A DNA stretch of 64,000 nt from Pseudomonas monteilii NBRC 103158 = DSM 14164 (GTDB lineage: Bacteria; Pseudomonadota; Gammaproteobacteria; Pseudomonadales; Pseudomonadaceae), in NCBI RefSeq assembly GCF_000730605.1, contig NZ_BBIS01000030.1:1-64000 (forward strand), read 5' to 3'. Below, piece after piece: positions 42,004 through 49,677 of the stretch; within the stretch, counting starts at the first letter, position 1; the number at the start of each line of letters is the position of its first letter. The translations under genes were made by a program, and so were the position numbers. The notes under the pieces were generated by a model that saw only the letters and a list, made by a program, of their open reading frames with translations, had not been told where the DNA came from and did not search any database.

Positions 42004-42837
42004 TCAAACTGGAAGGCAAGCGCTGCGATACGCCCCCGGCGTCACTCCGTACGCCTGCTTGAACTGCCGGCTGAGGTGGCTCTGGTCAGCAAACCCCAGG
42101 TCAAACGCCACTTCCGAAGCGACCAGGCCGCTCTTAAGCATTTCCCGGGCGCGGGCCAGGCGGCGCTGTTTCAACCAGGCATGTGGCGGCAGGCCGGTGG
42201 CCTGGCGGAATACCCGTGCGAAGTGGAACGGTGACAGGTTGACTGCGGCGGCCAGCGCTTCGAGCGAGGGTGGGTCGGCCAATTGGCTTTCCAGCAGTTC
42301 GCGGGCGCGGGCCACGGCCAGGGGCTCGTGGCCGGGGGCTGAAGGCTCGGCGCATTGCCCGTGACGCTGCACCAGGGCCAGCACCGCCTGGCGCCAGGCG
42401 GTCTGTTGCTGCAGGGCGCTGGCGCCGGCTTCGGACAGCTGATGCAGCTGGCTGAAGGCGATGGCCAGGGCAGGGTCCTGGATGACGCTGTCCTTGAAAC
42501 GGGGCATGCCGTGACGGCCCAGTTCCAGCTCGTCGAGCACGCCGGTTACCCGCTCGTGCTCGGGGTAGAAGCCGCGATAACGCCAGCCCGCTTCATGGGC
42601 TGTGGCACCGGTATGCAGCTCGTCAGGGTTGATCAGCACCATGCTGCCAACCGGCGCCAAGTGCTCGCTGCCTCGGTGCCAGAAGCGCTGGGCCCCGGAT
42701 TCGATCACGGTGAACACATAGCCTTCGTGCACATGCGGGGCGAAACGCTGCTGGAAATAACGCGCGTGCAGCATCTCGACGTCGCCCAGTGCAGGTGCCT
42801 GCCAGAGGTGTGTCTGCTCGCGCAGGGGCGTGCTCAT
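42004..42837 (-). CDS. AraC-family regulator coupled to azlCD
   Basis: A 277-residue AraC regulator. The N-terminal AraC-binding cupin has HARYFQQRFAPHVHEGYVFTVIESG and NPDELHTGA. The C-terminal helix-turn-helix pair includes LEALAAAVNLSPFHFARVFRQATG and SEVAFDLGFADQSHLSRQFKQAYG. The ATG at 42837 overlaps the azlD stop (ATGA). The long frame running to 43161 is azlD read in another phase and is rejected. Translational coupling to azlC and azlD suggests it controls that branched-chain amino acid exporter or responds to its substrate. Confidence 0.9.
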   Translation of the reverse strand: MSTPLREQTHLWQAPALGDVEMLHARYFQQRFAPHVHEGYVFTVIESGAQRFWHRGSEHLAPVGSMVLINPDELHTGATAHEAGWRYRGFYPEHERVTGVLDELELGRHGMPRFKDSVIQDPALAIAFSQLHQLSEAGASALQQQTAWRQAVLALVQRHGQCAEPSAPGHEPLAVARARELLESQLADPPSLEALAAAVNLSPFHFARVFRQATGLPPHAWLKQRRLARAREMLKSGLVASEVAFDLGFADQSHLSRQFKQAYGVTPGAYRSACLPV

Positions 42838-43145
42838 GCCAGCCAGCTGCGCAGGAAGAAGATCAACATGCTCACCAGCATGCTCAGCAATACGCTGCGG
42901 GTCAACAGCACCAGGGCGATGGCCACCAGAGAGCCCAGCAGGTAGGGGTTGAGCAGGCTCAGGTTGAGCTGGTGATCGGGCATGAAGATGATCGGGCCGC
43001 AGATGGCGGTGAGCATGCCAGGCACGGCAAAGCCAAGGAACTGCCTGGCGTTGGAACTCAGACGCAAGGGCAGGCGTGGTTCCAGGAACGCATAGCGGTT
43101 GAGGAACACGATGGCGCCCATGGCAAAAATCAGGATCCAGGTCAT
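42834..43145 (-). CDS. azlD: AzlD small subunit of branched-chain amino acid exporter
   Basis: A 103-residue inner-membrane protein with four hydrophobic segments, the small partner of AzlC in exporting branched-chain amino acids or analogues. MTWILIFAMGAIVFLNRYAFL and AVPGMLTAICGPIIF fit the family. The ATG at 43145 overlaps the azlC stop (ATGA), and its own stop overlaps the start of the AraC gene in the same way. It was masked in longer shadow frames of this strand; I place it from the two ATGA junctions. Confidence 0.9.
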   Translation of the reverse strand: MTWILIFAMGAIVFLNRYAFLEPRLPLRLSSNARQFLGFAVPGMLTAICGPIIFMPDHQLNLSLLNPYLLGSLVAIALVLLTRSVLLSMLVSMLIFFLRSWLA

Positions 43146-43834
43146 GCTCGGGCTCCGGCAAATTTCTGGCAGATGAAACCGGCGCTCATGCCCAGCAGGC
43201 CTGCGGCCACCAGGGCGGTTTCCCAGTGCCAGTGGCTGAACAATACCGAGCAGAACAACGACACAGCTACGCATACCACCGTGGGCAGGTTGCGCACCAG
43301 CGGTGCGATCAGGGCGACGAAGGTGGCGACGATGGAGAAGTCCAGGCCCAATTGGTCCAGGTGTGGAATGTTCTGGCCCAGCAGGATGCCGGCTAGGGTA
43401 AACAGGTTCCAGGCCACGTAGAAGGTCAGGCCCACCCCCAGAGCGTACCAGCGGTTGAACTGCTGCTGGTCGTACTGGCTGGTCAGGGCGAAGAATTCGT
43501 CGGTCAGCAGAAAGCCCAGGCCCAGCCGCCAGCGCAGCGGCTGGCTGGACAGTACCGGGCGCATCGACAGGCCGTACAGCAGATGCTGCGAGGTCAGCAG
43601 CAGGGTGGTGAGCAGGATCGACGCCAGGTTGGCGCCGCCTTTGAGCATGCCGATGGCCACCAGTTGCGCGGCGCCGGCGAAGACGATGGCCGACAGCCCT
43701 TGCCCTTCCCAGGCAGTGAGGTTGGCTTCGATGGCCATGGAGCCTGCCAGCAGCCCCCAGGGGGCGACGGCCAGGGACAGGGGGAGAATGGCGATGGCGC
43801 CGTGGAGAAAGGCTTGGCGGGCGATGTGGGGCAT
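43142..43834 (-). CDS. azlC: AzlC large subunit of branched-chain amino acid exporter
   Basis: A 230-residue polytopic inner-membrane protein of the LIV-E/AzlC family. Family blocks include LSLAVAPWGLLAGSMAIEANL, FAGAAQLVAIGML and the QHLLYGLSMRP region, then FLLTDEFFALTSQ. It is first of three genes (azlC-azlD-AraC) coupled by ATGA overlaps. Exports branched-chain amino acids in characterised members. About 100 nt upstream separate it from the Sel1-like gene, also on the minus strand. Confidence 0.92.
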   Translation of the reverse strand: MPHIARQAFLHGAIAILPLSLAVAPWGLLAGSMAIEANLTAWEGQGLSAIVFAGAAQLVAIGMLKGGANLASILLTTLLLTSQHLLYGLSMRPVLSSQPLRWRLGLGFLLTDEFFALTSQYDQQQFNRWYALGVGLTFYVAWNLFTLAGILLGQNIPHLDQLGLDFSIVATFVALIAPLVRNLPTVVCVAVSLFCSVLFSHWHWETALVAAGLLGMSAGFICQKFAGARA

Positions 43835-43934
43835 GATGGCTGCAGTGCTTTACGTGGTAGGCCAGCATGCCAGAAGGGTTAGGGGCATGGCTTGAACGAT
43901 CTTGCTGGTCGACGCGAATCCTTGTGGGGGCGGG

Positions 43935-44621
43935 CTACGGATGGCGGGTCAGATGCTGCTGCGCCGTCACGCAGCCATTGATGTCCACGGCCTTCTGCAG
44001 CAGGGTCAGGCGGTGCTGCGGGTCGAGGTCGCCGAGCAGGCGGTACACTTCGGCCTGGTAGTCACGCTGGCGCCCCCACAGCATGTCCAGGCCCTGTGGC
44101 CGGCTGCGGTTGCAGGCCAGGCGGGTGGCCGGTTGCGGGTAGTAGGGGGCGTACACGGTGGCCATGCTGGGGATGGCTTCCAGTGCTGCGCGGTACTCGC
44201 TACTGACGTTGTAGGGCCGGCACCAGGTGGCGATGGCCGGCGCGGGTGCGGCGAAACCCTGCTGGAGGCTGGCCACGAGTAACGGGCAGGCGGCATCCGG
44301 AATTTGCGCGACGGGCAGATACGTCATGTAGTACAGCGCCAGGCGGTACTGCGCGACCGGATGGCCCAGCTCGACCGATTTTTTCAGCAGGGCAACCGCT
44401 GTCGGCAAGGTATGGGCCAGGGCCTGGCCCTGACGGCTTAGCTCGGGGTCGCCGCCAACGGCTGTGCGCAGTGTATTGGCGTCGTCGCCCTGGTTGTCGG
44501 CCTGCTCCAGCAACGGCAAGGCCTGGCGGTAGAGCAGGTCGGCATGAGGGTCGATGCGCACCTCCAGCGCGTGCGCAGCCAGCGGCAACAGGGCGATCAA
44601 CAGCGGGGGCAGGCGTCGCAT
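43935..44621 (-). CDS. Exported Sel1-like repeat protein
   Basis: A protein of about 228 residues with an N-terminal signal peptide (RRLPPLLIALLPLAAHA, cleavage before LEVRI). A Sel1/TPR-like repeat is visible (LLKKSVELGHPVAQYRLALYYM), followed by a Cys-containing region (ACPLLV, TWCRPYN, RLACNRS, INGCVTAQ) suggesting two disulfides. The start is either the ATG at 44621 or GTG three codons earlier. The long frame reaching 45167 runs into the next gene in another phase and is rejected. Probably periplasmic; role unknown. Confidence 0.75.
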   Translation of the reverse strand: MRRLPPLLIALLPLAAHALEVRIDPHADLLYRQALPLLEQADNQGDDANTLRTAVGGDPELSRQGQALAHTLPTAVALLKKSVELGHPVAQYRLALYYMTYLPVAQIPDAACPLLVASLQQGFAAPAPAIATWCRPYNVSSEYRAALEAIPSMATVYAPYYPQPATRLACNRSRPQGLDMLWGRQRDYQAEVYRLLGDLDPQHRLTLLQKAVDINGCVTAQQHLTRHP

Positions 44622-44767
44622 ACGGCTCACAGGCAAGCCCCATGGGCGGCCAGGCAAGGATGGACGGCTTCGATGTTCATGGCGGTCAAGCGTGCGCCTC
44701 GGGCAAATCGGAACGACGACGTATTCTAGCCATCCACGCGGGCTGCCGGAAGACCACCCGGCAACTG

Positions 44768-45850
44768 TCAGACGAGCTTGATCGGCGTGACCTTGCGCAA
44801 GGCGTGTTTTTCCTGGGCCAGACCGAGTTTGGCGGTGATCACCTTGGCCAGGGCATTGTTGCCCAGATCGTTCAGGTGCAAGCGGTCGATGAACAGGTCG
44901 GCGCCGAACACAGGTGAGCTGTTGAGCATGCAGTTCATGTCGTAGCAAGGCACAGGGTCGGCCTGGCTCTTGATGCGGCGGAAAAACGCCGAATGCAACT
45001 GGCTGTCGAATGCACCCTCTAGCAGCCGTTCGAAGTTCGCCGGCTTTTGCTGCAGTGCGGTCAGCATGGCCTGTTCGCCGGCAGGCAGGGTATCCCGGCA
45101 CCAGGGCAGCAACGGCTGCAGAATGAAGGTGAGGGTGGCGTGGCTGTCTGCCAGCAGCCGGTCCCATTGGCGCAAGGTACGGCCAATGTTATCGGCAGCA
45201 CGGGCCAGGCGCTTTTCCGGGGGCGACAGCGGCCAGCTGACCGGGGCGGCGACCGCAGGGGGGGCCAACGCCTGGCGGATACGCCGCCACAACGACTGCC
45301 GACGGGATGGTGCGGCGGGCTGCATGCCTTCGCTGAAACTGTTGAGAAAGTCCTGGTAGGCCTTGGCGTGCTGCGGGCCGTTGAGGTTGGCGAGGACTTC
45401 ACTGAGGGCTTCGTGGGCCAGGCTGTTGAGGCCGCTGAGCACCACTACGTGGCCGAGCTGGCCAAGGCGGTGCTGGTGGGTCAGGAACATCATCAGCTCC
45501 TGGCTGGCGTTGAGGCCGCAGCCGGCCAGGCTCAGCCAGACTTCGCCGGTGAGCATCGACAGGTGTGAGGCCACCGTGTGCTCGTCGGAGCTGGCGCCGA
45601 TACCCAGGGCGGTGGAGCCGCCGACCAGCAGGTTGATACGCGAAGCACCACCGCGCTCGGCTGCGGAAAAGCGCTTGCCGGCGCAATGGCTGTAGCGCAG
45701 GCCGAGCGCATCGGTATTGATGGTGCCAGACCGGTAGCCACTTTCGTGCACATGCACGGTGAGCGGGGCACGCCGACTGCCCAGCAGCAGAAAGCGTTGG
45801 TAGTCCTGCTGCAAGGGCGAAGGAGATGCGCCCATGTCAGTCGCGGTCAT
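44768..45850 (-). CDS. SGNH/GDSL-hydrolase-like protein
   Basis: A 360-residue protein with the outline of an SGNH hydrolase. LLVGGSTALGIGASSDEHTVASHL supplies the GDSL-like block with the nucleophile Ser; LSLAGCGLNASQELMMFL supplies the Gly block; VVVLSGLNSLAHEAL the Asn block; IDRLHLNDLGNNALA the terminal Asp-x-x-His. No signal peptide is evident, so it looks cytoplasmic or exported by another route. AAGGAG precedes the ATG by 6 nt. Substrate unknown; an acyl or acetyl ester is the usual target in the superfamily. It is followed by the exported Sel1-like gene on the same strand. Confidence 0.72.
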   Translation of the reverse strand: MTATDMGASPSPLQQDYQRFLLLGSRRAPLTVHVHESGYRSGTINTDALGLRYSHCAGKRFSAAERGGASRINLLVGGSTALGIGASSDEHTVASHLSMLTGEVWLSLAGCGLNASQELMMFLTHQHRLGQLGHVVVLSGLNSLAHEALSEVLANLNGPQHAKAYQDFLNSFSEGMQPAAPSRRQSLWRRIRQALAPPAVAAPVSWPLSPPEKRLARAADNIGRTLRQWDRLLADSHATLTFILQPLLPWCRDTLPAGEQAMLTALQQKPANFERLLEGAFDSQLHSAFFRRIKSQADPVPCYDMNCMLNSSPVFGADLFIDRLHLNDLGNNALAKVITAKLGLAQEKHALRKVTPIKLV

Positions 45851-45889
45851 GGTCGCTCCTTCGGTTGCGCCGAGTGTTGCGCTTCACGT

Positions 45890-46516
45890 TCAGGCCGCCA
45901 GTTCCTTGAGGTTGTACAGCAGGCCGCCGGCGGCGATCAGCAGCAGGGCCACACCGGAAGCCAGGCTTATCATGCGGTTGCTCCGCTGCGAGGCGATCTT
46001 GCCGATGGCGAAGATGTACAGGCTGAGCACGGCAAAATCGATGGCCACCCACAGCAGCGACAGGACCACCATGCTTTTGCCGAACGATTCGGTGATCTGG
46101 ATGAACTGCGGGAAGAAGGCGATGAAGAAAATGATGTCCTTCGGGTTGGAAATACCCACCATGAACCCTTGCAGCAGCCCGCCACGCCCGGCCTTGGGGG
46201 CTTCGCTCGCCGTTTCCGGCGCAGGCGCATTCAGGGCTTCCCTCAACGTGCCCACCGCGATGTAGCCGATGAACAGGCAGCCCAGCAGGCTCATGGTGCT
46301 GAGCCAGGCCTTGTCGATGGCGGCGCTGGTGAGAATGATCCAGGCCGCTGCACCGATAAGCACCAGTGACGCCCAGTTGGTGCCGACGGCGGTAAACATG
46401 GCCTTGCGCGAACCGGAGGCAGCCGCAGTGTTGACGATCAGTGCCACCACCGGGCCGGGGGTAGCGATCAGCAGCAGGACAGTGAGGGCATAGGTGGCGG
46501 TAAGTGCGGTATTCAC
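45890..46516 (-). CDS. LysE-family amino acid/metabolite exporter
   Basis: A 208-residue inner-membrane RhtB/LysE exporter with about six hydrophobic segments. LLIATPGPVVALIVNTAAASGSRKAM, VGTNWASLVLIG and LLQGFMVGISNPKDIIFFIAFFPQF are the characteristic blocks. The GTG at 46516 is the likely start because it gives the standard family length and lies 2 nt after the stop of the upstream YqcI/YcgG gene, implying translational coupling. The frame can be extended to 46627 only inside that gene. The pairing suggests the exporter carries the product of that enzyme. Confidence 0.9.
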   Translation of the reverse strand: MNTALTATYALTVLLLIATPGPVVALIVNTAAASGSRKAMFTAVGTNWASLVLIGAAAWIILTSAAIDKAWLSTMSLLGCLFIGYIAVGTLREALNAPAPETASEAPKAGRGGLLQGFMVGISNPKDIIFFIAFFPQFIQITESFGKSMVVLSLLWVAIDFAVLSLYIFAIGKIASQRSNRMISLASGVALLLIAAGGLLYNLKELAA

Positions 46517-46518
46517 GG

Positions 46519-47307
46519 TCAGTTCTCGATCAGTATGTCGGTTGCCGCCGGGTGTGCGGCATGGGCGTGGAACGGGCAGCGCGACGGGTTGAGCGACCCC
46601 GCCTCCTGAAGTTGGTACTGCTTCCACTCGTAGTTGTCGGCATCGCCGAAGAAGCCGAGGGTGTCAGGTACGACACCGTCGTTGTAGTGGTGCACGCGCT
46701 CGCGAATGCGCTCGCGGATTTTCTTGCCGCTCTCGGTATTGGCGTTGGCCACTTCGTCGAAGTTTTCCCGTGGGTTGATGACGAAGGTGATGTGCTGCCC
46801 CAGGTTGCGGCTTTTCATTTGCTGGTGGCCGGGGAAATTCATGTTGATGAACAGGGGCATGCCGGCGTAGCAGAACGACCAGGCGGTGTCGTCGGGGTCG
46901 GTGGGAATGCCTTGCGGCCACGGGTGTGGGTCGCGCGCATGTACGCCACGCAACACTTTCCAGGCCAGCGCCTGTTGTTCGGCCAGGGTGCTGCCCGCTG
47001 CTGTTTCGAGAAACACCACCAGGGGGCTGCCGATGCGCTGTTTGGGTTTGATCGGCGTAACGGTGCATACGTAGTCGGCCAGCCCTTGAGCGATGTCATC
47101 GGCCAACTGCTCGGCGCGGGCGAAAAGAATATGGCAGGTTTCGCCGTTGACCGCCTTGCGGCCGAACAGGCAGGGGAAGTCGGGGTTGGCGAGAATACTG
47201 CGAAAATGCTCTATGGTCTTGTAAGTCCAGTGCTGCGTGTTCCAGACATGTTCATCGGCTAGCTCTAGCGCATCCAGGCGATAGCAATTTCCATATCCCG
47301 TAAACAT
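46519..47307 (-). CDS. YqcI/YcgG (GntA-like) heme-dependent N-oxygenase candidate
   Basis: A 262-residue soluble protein of the YqcI/YcgG family. Members with known activity (GntA in guanitoxin and DcsA in D-cycloserine biosynthesis) are heme-dependent enzymes hydroxylating a guanidine nitrogen. Visible family blocks are ILANPDFPCLFGRKAVNGET, HILFARAEQ, FLETAAGSTLAEQQALAWKVL, FCYAGMPLFINMNFPGHQ and FVINPRENFDEVA. The His or Cys that binds heme cannot be fixed by eye. GGGGAAATC precedes the ATG. It forms a two-gene unit with a LysE exporter and is divergent from a LysR regulator. No other biosynthetic genes are present, so the substrate (arginine-like?) is unknown. Confidence 0.8.
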   Translation of the reverse strand: MFTGYGNCYRLDALELADEHVWNTQHWTYKTIEHFRSILANPDFPCLFGRKAVNGETCHILFARAEQLADDIAQGLADYVCTVTPIKPKQRIGSPLVVFLETAAGSTLAEQQALAWKVLRGVHARDPHPWPQGIPTDPDDTAWSFCYAGMPLFINMNFPGHQQMKSRNLGQHITFVINPRENFDEVANANTESGKKIRERIRERVHHYNDGVVPDTLGFFGDADNYEWKQYQLQEAGSLNPSRCPFHAHAAHPAATDILIEN

Positions 47308-47401
47308 GATTTCCCCAGGCGTAAATTTAATGAACGTTCAAGCCACATGCAGGCAGGATCTTGGTTATGTTTATTATTTACCTGCATTTTCCGAGACGCT
47401 C

Positions 47402-47431
47402 TTGACGTTGTAAAACGCGTGGAACTATGAC
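47402..47431 (+). promoter_or_regulatory. Possible promoter of the LysR gene
   Basis: TTGACG (47402-47407) and TATGAC (47426-47431) with an 18-nt spacer lie 36 nt upstream of the LysR start, within the 159-base divergent region shared with the YqcI/YcgG gene. The region is AT-rich and is where the LysR protein would be expected to bind. Confidence 0.45.
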
Positions 47432-47466
47432 CTACTATTAGTCTTACTCATGCTCGGGACGTCGCC

Positions 47467-48387
47467 ATGTCGGAACGGATTCAGGCCTTGCACGCCCTGC
47501 GTGCCTTCGAGGTGGCCTCTCGCTATGGCTCTTTTACCCGCGCTGCGGAAGAGCTCGCCTTGACCCAGGGCGCGGTCAGCCATCACATCAAGACCCTGGA
47601 GGCCATGTTCGGCTGCGACCTGTTCGAACGCCGTGGCCCCAAGCTCAGCCTGACCGAGCACGGTCGCCTGCTGGCGCAAGAGCTGAAAGTGGGCTTCAAG
47701 ATCATCGAAAATGCCTGCGCATTGCTGCGCCAGGACCGCTATGGCCTGCGCCTGAAGGCCCCGTCCACGCTCACTGTGCGCTGGCTGCTGCGGGCACTGG
47801 ATGCCTTCAAGAAGCACGAGGACAACTGCAGCGTGCAGTTGTCCAGCGTGTGGATGGACATCGACAGCGTGGACTTCTATTCCGAGCCCTACGACTGTGC
47901 CATTCTCCTGGCCAACGGGCGTTTCCCCGCCGATATCGAGAGCTTCAAGCTGTTCGATGAATGGTTGATCCCGGTGTGCCACCCGGATTACATGGCGCAA
48001 GCGCAGCCGGCCCTGGCCGACCTGACCCAGTGCGAATTCCTGCATCCGTCCCCGGACCGCCGTGACTGGCGGCGCTGGCTGGCGCGCATGGACGCGCTGG
48101 ATATCAGCATCGATCAGGGGCAAGTGTTCGATACCCTCGACCAGGGTATTTCAGCCGCCCAGCAAGGCCTGGGTATTTCGGTGGTCGACCTGGTGCTGGC
48201 CAGCGCCGACCTGGCGGCCGGGCGCTTGGTCACACCGTTCAAGCACGCCGTGGCCACCGGCGACGGCTACTACATGACCTGGCTCAAGGCCAGCCCCAAG
48301 GCGCGGCAAATGCACAAGCTGCGTGACTTCCTGCTCGGCCAGGTGCCACCGCTGGCCTACAAGGACATCAACTACCTGTACGGTTGA
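47467..48387 (+). CDS. LysR-family regulator (GcvA-like), divergent from the N-oxygenase/LysE pair
   Basis: A 306-residue LysR-type regulator. The winged helix-turn-helix is at residues 7-66 (LHALRAFEVASRYGSFTRAAEELALTQGAVSHHIKTLE, discontinuous family motif) and FERRGPKLSLTEHGRLL closes it, of the GcvA-like subgroup. The effector-binding domain follows (LFDEWLIPVCHPDYM, GISAAQQGLGISVVDLVLA). It is transcribed away from the YqcI/YcgG-LysE pair, the classic arrangement for a regulator of its neighbours. Its last 20 bases overlap the end of the converging frameshifted LysR pseudogene. Confidence 0.92.
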   Translation: MSERIQALHALRAFEVASRYGSFTRAAEELALTQGAVSHHIKTLEAMFGCDLFERRGPKLSLTEHGRLLAQELKVGFKIIENACALLRQDRYGLRLKAPSTLTVRWLLRALDAFKKHEDNCSVQLSSVWMDIDSVDFYSEPYDCAILLANGRFPADIESFKLFDEWLIPVCHPDYMAQAQPALADLTQCEFLHPSPDRRDWRRWLARMDALDISIDQGQVFDTLDQGISAAQQGLGISVVDLVLASADLAAGRLVTPFKHAVATGDGYYMTWLKASPKARQMHKLRDFLLGQVPPLAYKDINYLYG

Positions 48388-49308
48388 ATACGCGTTCGAG
48401 CATGAAGTCGATGAACACCCGCAATTTCGGCGGCATCTGCCGCCCGGACGGCCACAGCAGGTAGAAGCTGCCGCGTCGCTCCATGAAGTCGTCGAGCACG
48501 CTCACCAGTGAGCCATTGCCCAGCTCACGGCCCACGGTGAAGTCCGACAGGCAAGTGATGCCGCGGTGGTTCAAAGCGAAGCAGACGCGTGTCTCGACGT
48601 GGTTGCACACCATCGAGATGGGGATGTCATAGGCGTGTTCGGGGTGCTCCTGGCGCAGCGGCCAGGTTTCCAGCTTGCCGTTGCTGGGGAAGCGGTAATG
48701 CAGGCAGGTGTGCGCCGCCAGGTCGCGCGGGTGCATGGGCGTGCCGCGTTCGCGCAGGTAGCCGGGCGAAGCCACCAGGCGGTGCTGGAAATACCCCAGA
48801 AACTTGGCATTGAGCCGTGAATCCACCGGCTGCTCACCGCGCATCACCACATCGAAACCTTCGCCGATGATATCCACCATGCGGTCGGAAAAGTCCAGGT
48901 CCAGCTCCACTTGCGGGTACAGCGCCATGAACTCGGCCAGCGCCGGCATCACCAGCCCGGTGACCTGCGGCATGCTCACCCGCAGGCGCCCGCGTGGGGT
49001 TTCGCTGGCTTGCGACAGTTCCTGCTCGGTGGCCTCGATTTCGGCGAGGATGCGCCGGCTGCGCTCAAGGAACAGCGTGCCTCGGCGGTGAGGGTGATGC
49101 TGCGGGTGCTGCGGTGGAACAGGCGTACGCCCAGGCGGCTTTCCAGGCGCGCTACGCGCTTGCCCACAGCCGAGGCACTGATCCCCAAAGACTGGCCAGC
49201 GGCGACGAAGCTGCGGGTTTCGGCCACCCGATTGAAGACCACGAAACCGCTGAGGCTATCCCTGCTGCGCTCCTGATTGCGGACGTGGATGTCCGGGGTG
49301 AACGGCAT
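48368..49308 (-). pseudogene. LysR-family regulator interrupted by a single-base frameshift
   Basis: Two overlapping frames together form one normal LysR protein of about 313 residues. The N-terminal part (49308 downward) holds the helix-turn-helix (FVVFNRVAETRSFVAAGQSL, VGKRVARLESRLGVRLFHRSTRSITLTAE) and then drifts into Arg/Ser-rich nonsense. The C-terminal part (from 48979 down) holds the whole effector-binding domain (MPQVTGLVMPALAEFM). Adding one G in the run at about 49080-49082 (complement GAGG-CACG) restores EGTLFLERSRRILAEIEA across the gap. So one base is missing, either a real mutation or a sequencing error. It is divergent from a broken MFS gene, its likely former target. Confidence 0.85.
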
Positions 49309-49328
49309 TGTAACCGTCTTTTTCCGTA

Positions 49329-49643
49329 ATGGCCTCGCCTTGCAGACTGTTCGCCTCGTTTCCTACCCTGAGCATCGCCTTGTGGGGGGGGACCTACGGC
49401 GGCGCGCCGACCTTGCTGCAGACGGCCTGTGCAGACGCGGCGGGCGAAGGGGGCGACGTGGCGCAATCGATGCGGGTGACGGTGTGGAACAGCGCCAATG
49501 CCCTGGGCGGAATCATTGGCGGGTTGTTACTGGCCGGGGCAGGGGTGGAGGGGTTTGGTGGTGTGGTACTCGCGCTGATCGCGGTGGCCTGGTTGTTGGC
49601 CTGGGCCGCGCGCAGAAGCGGCTTCGTGGCGGGGGCACGCTAG
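49329..49643 (+). pseudogene. C-terminal remnant of an MFS exporter
   Basis: This frame encodes 104 residues, of which nearly all match the last quarter of a DHA1-type major facilitator (ALWGGTYGGAPTLLQTACADAAG, then VWNSANALGGIIGGLLLAGAG and a final hydrophobic helix). A full transporter would be about 400 residues. The first dozen residues are unrelated, so a large internal deletion has removed the first nine or so helices. It starts just 21 bases from the frameshifted LysR, the usual LysR/MFS divergent pair, and both halves are now damaged. Confidence 0.75.
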
Positions 49644-49677
49644 CGTAGAATCATCCTTTTCGGTAGAGGTTGACGCA

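Noticed and set aside
43161..45167. Long minus-strand frames extending the AraC gene (to 43161) and the Sel1-like gene (to 45167)
   Set aside because: The extensions are other-phase readings of azlD and of the SGNH-like gene. The ATGA overlap at 42834-42837 and the signal peptide at 44621 give the real starts.
49640..49677. LexA operator upstream of polB
   Set aside because: No CTG-N10-CAG type palindrome is visible in the short upstream interval.
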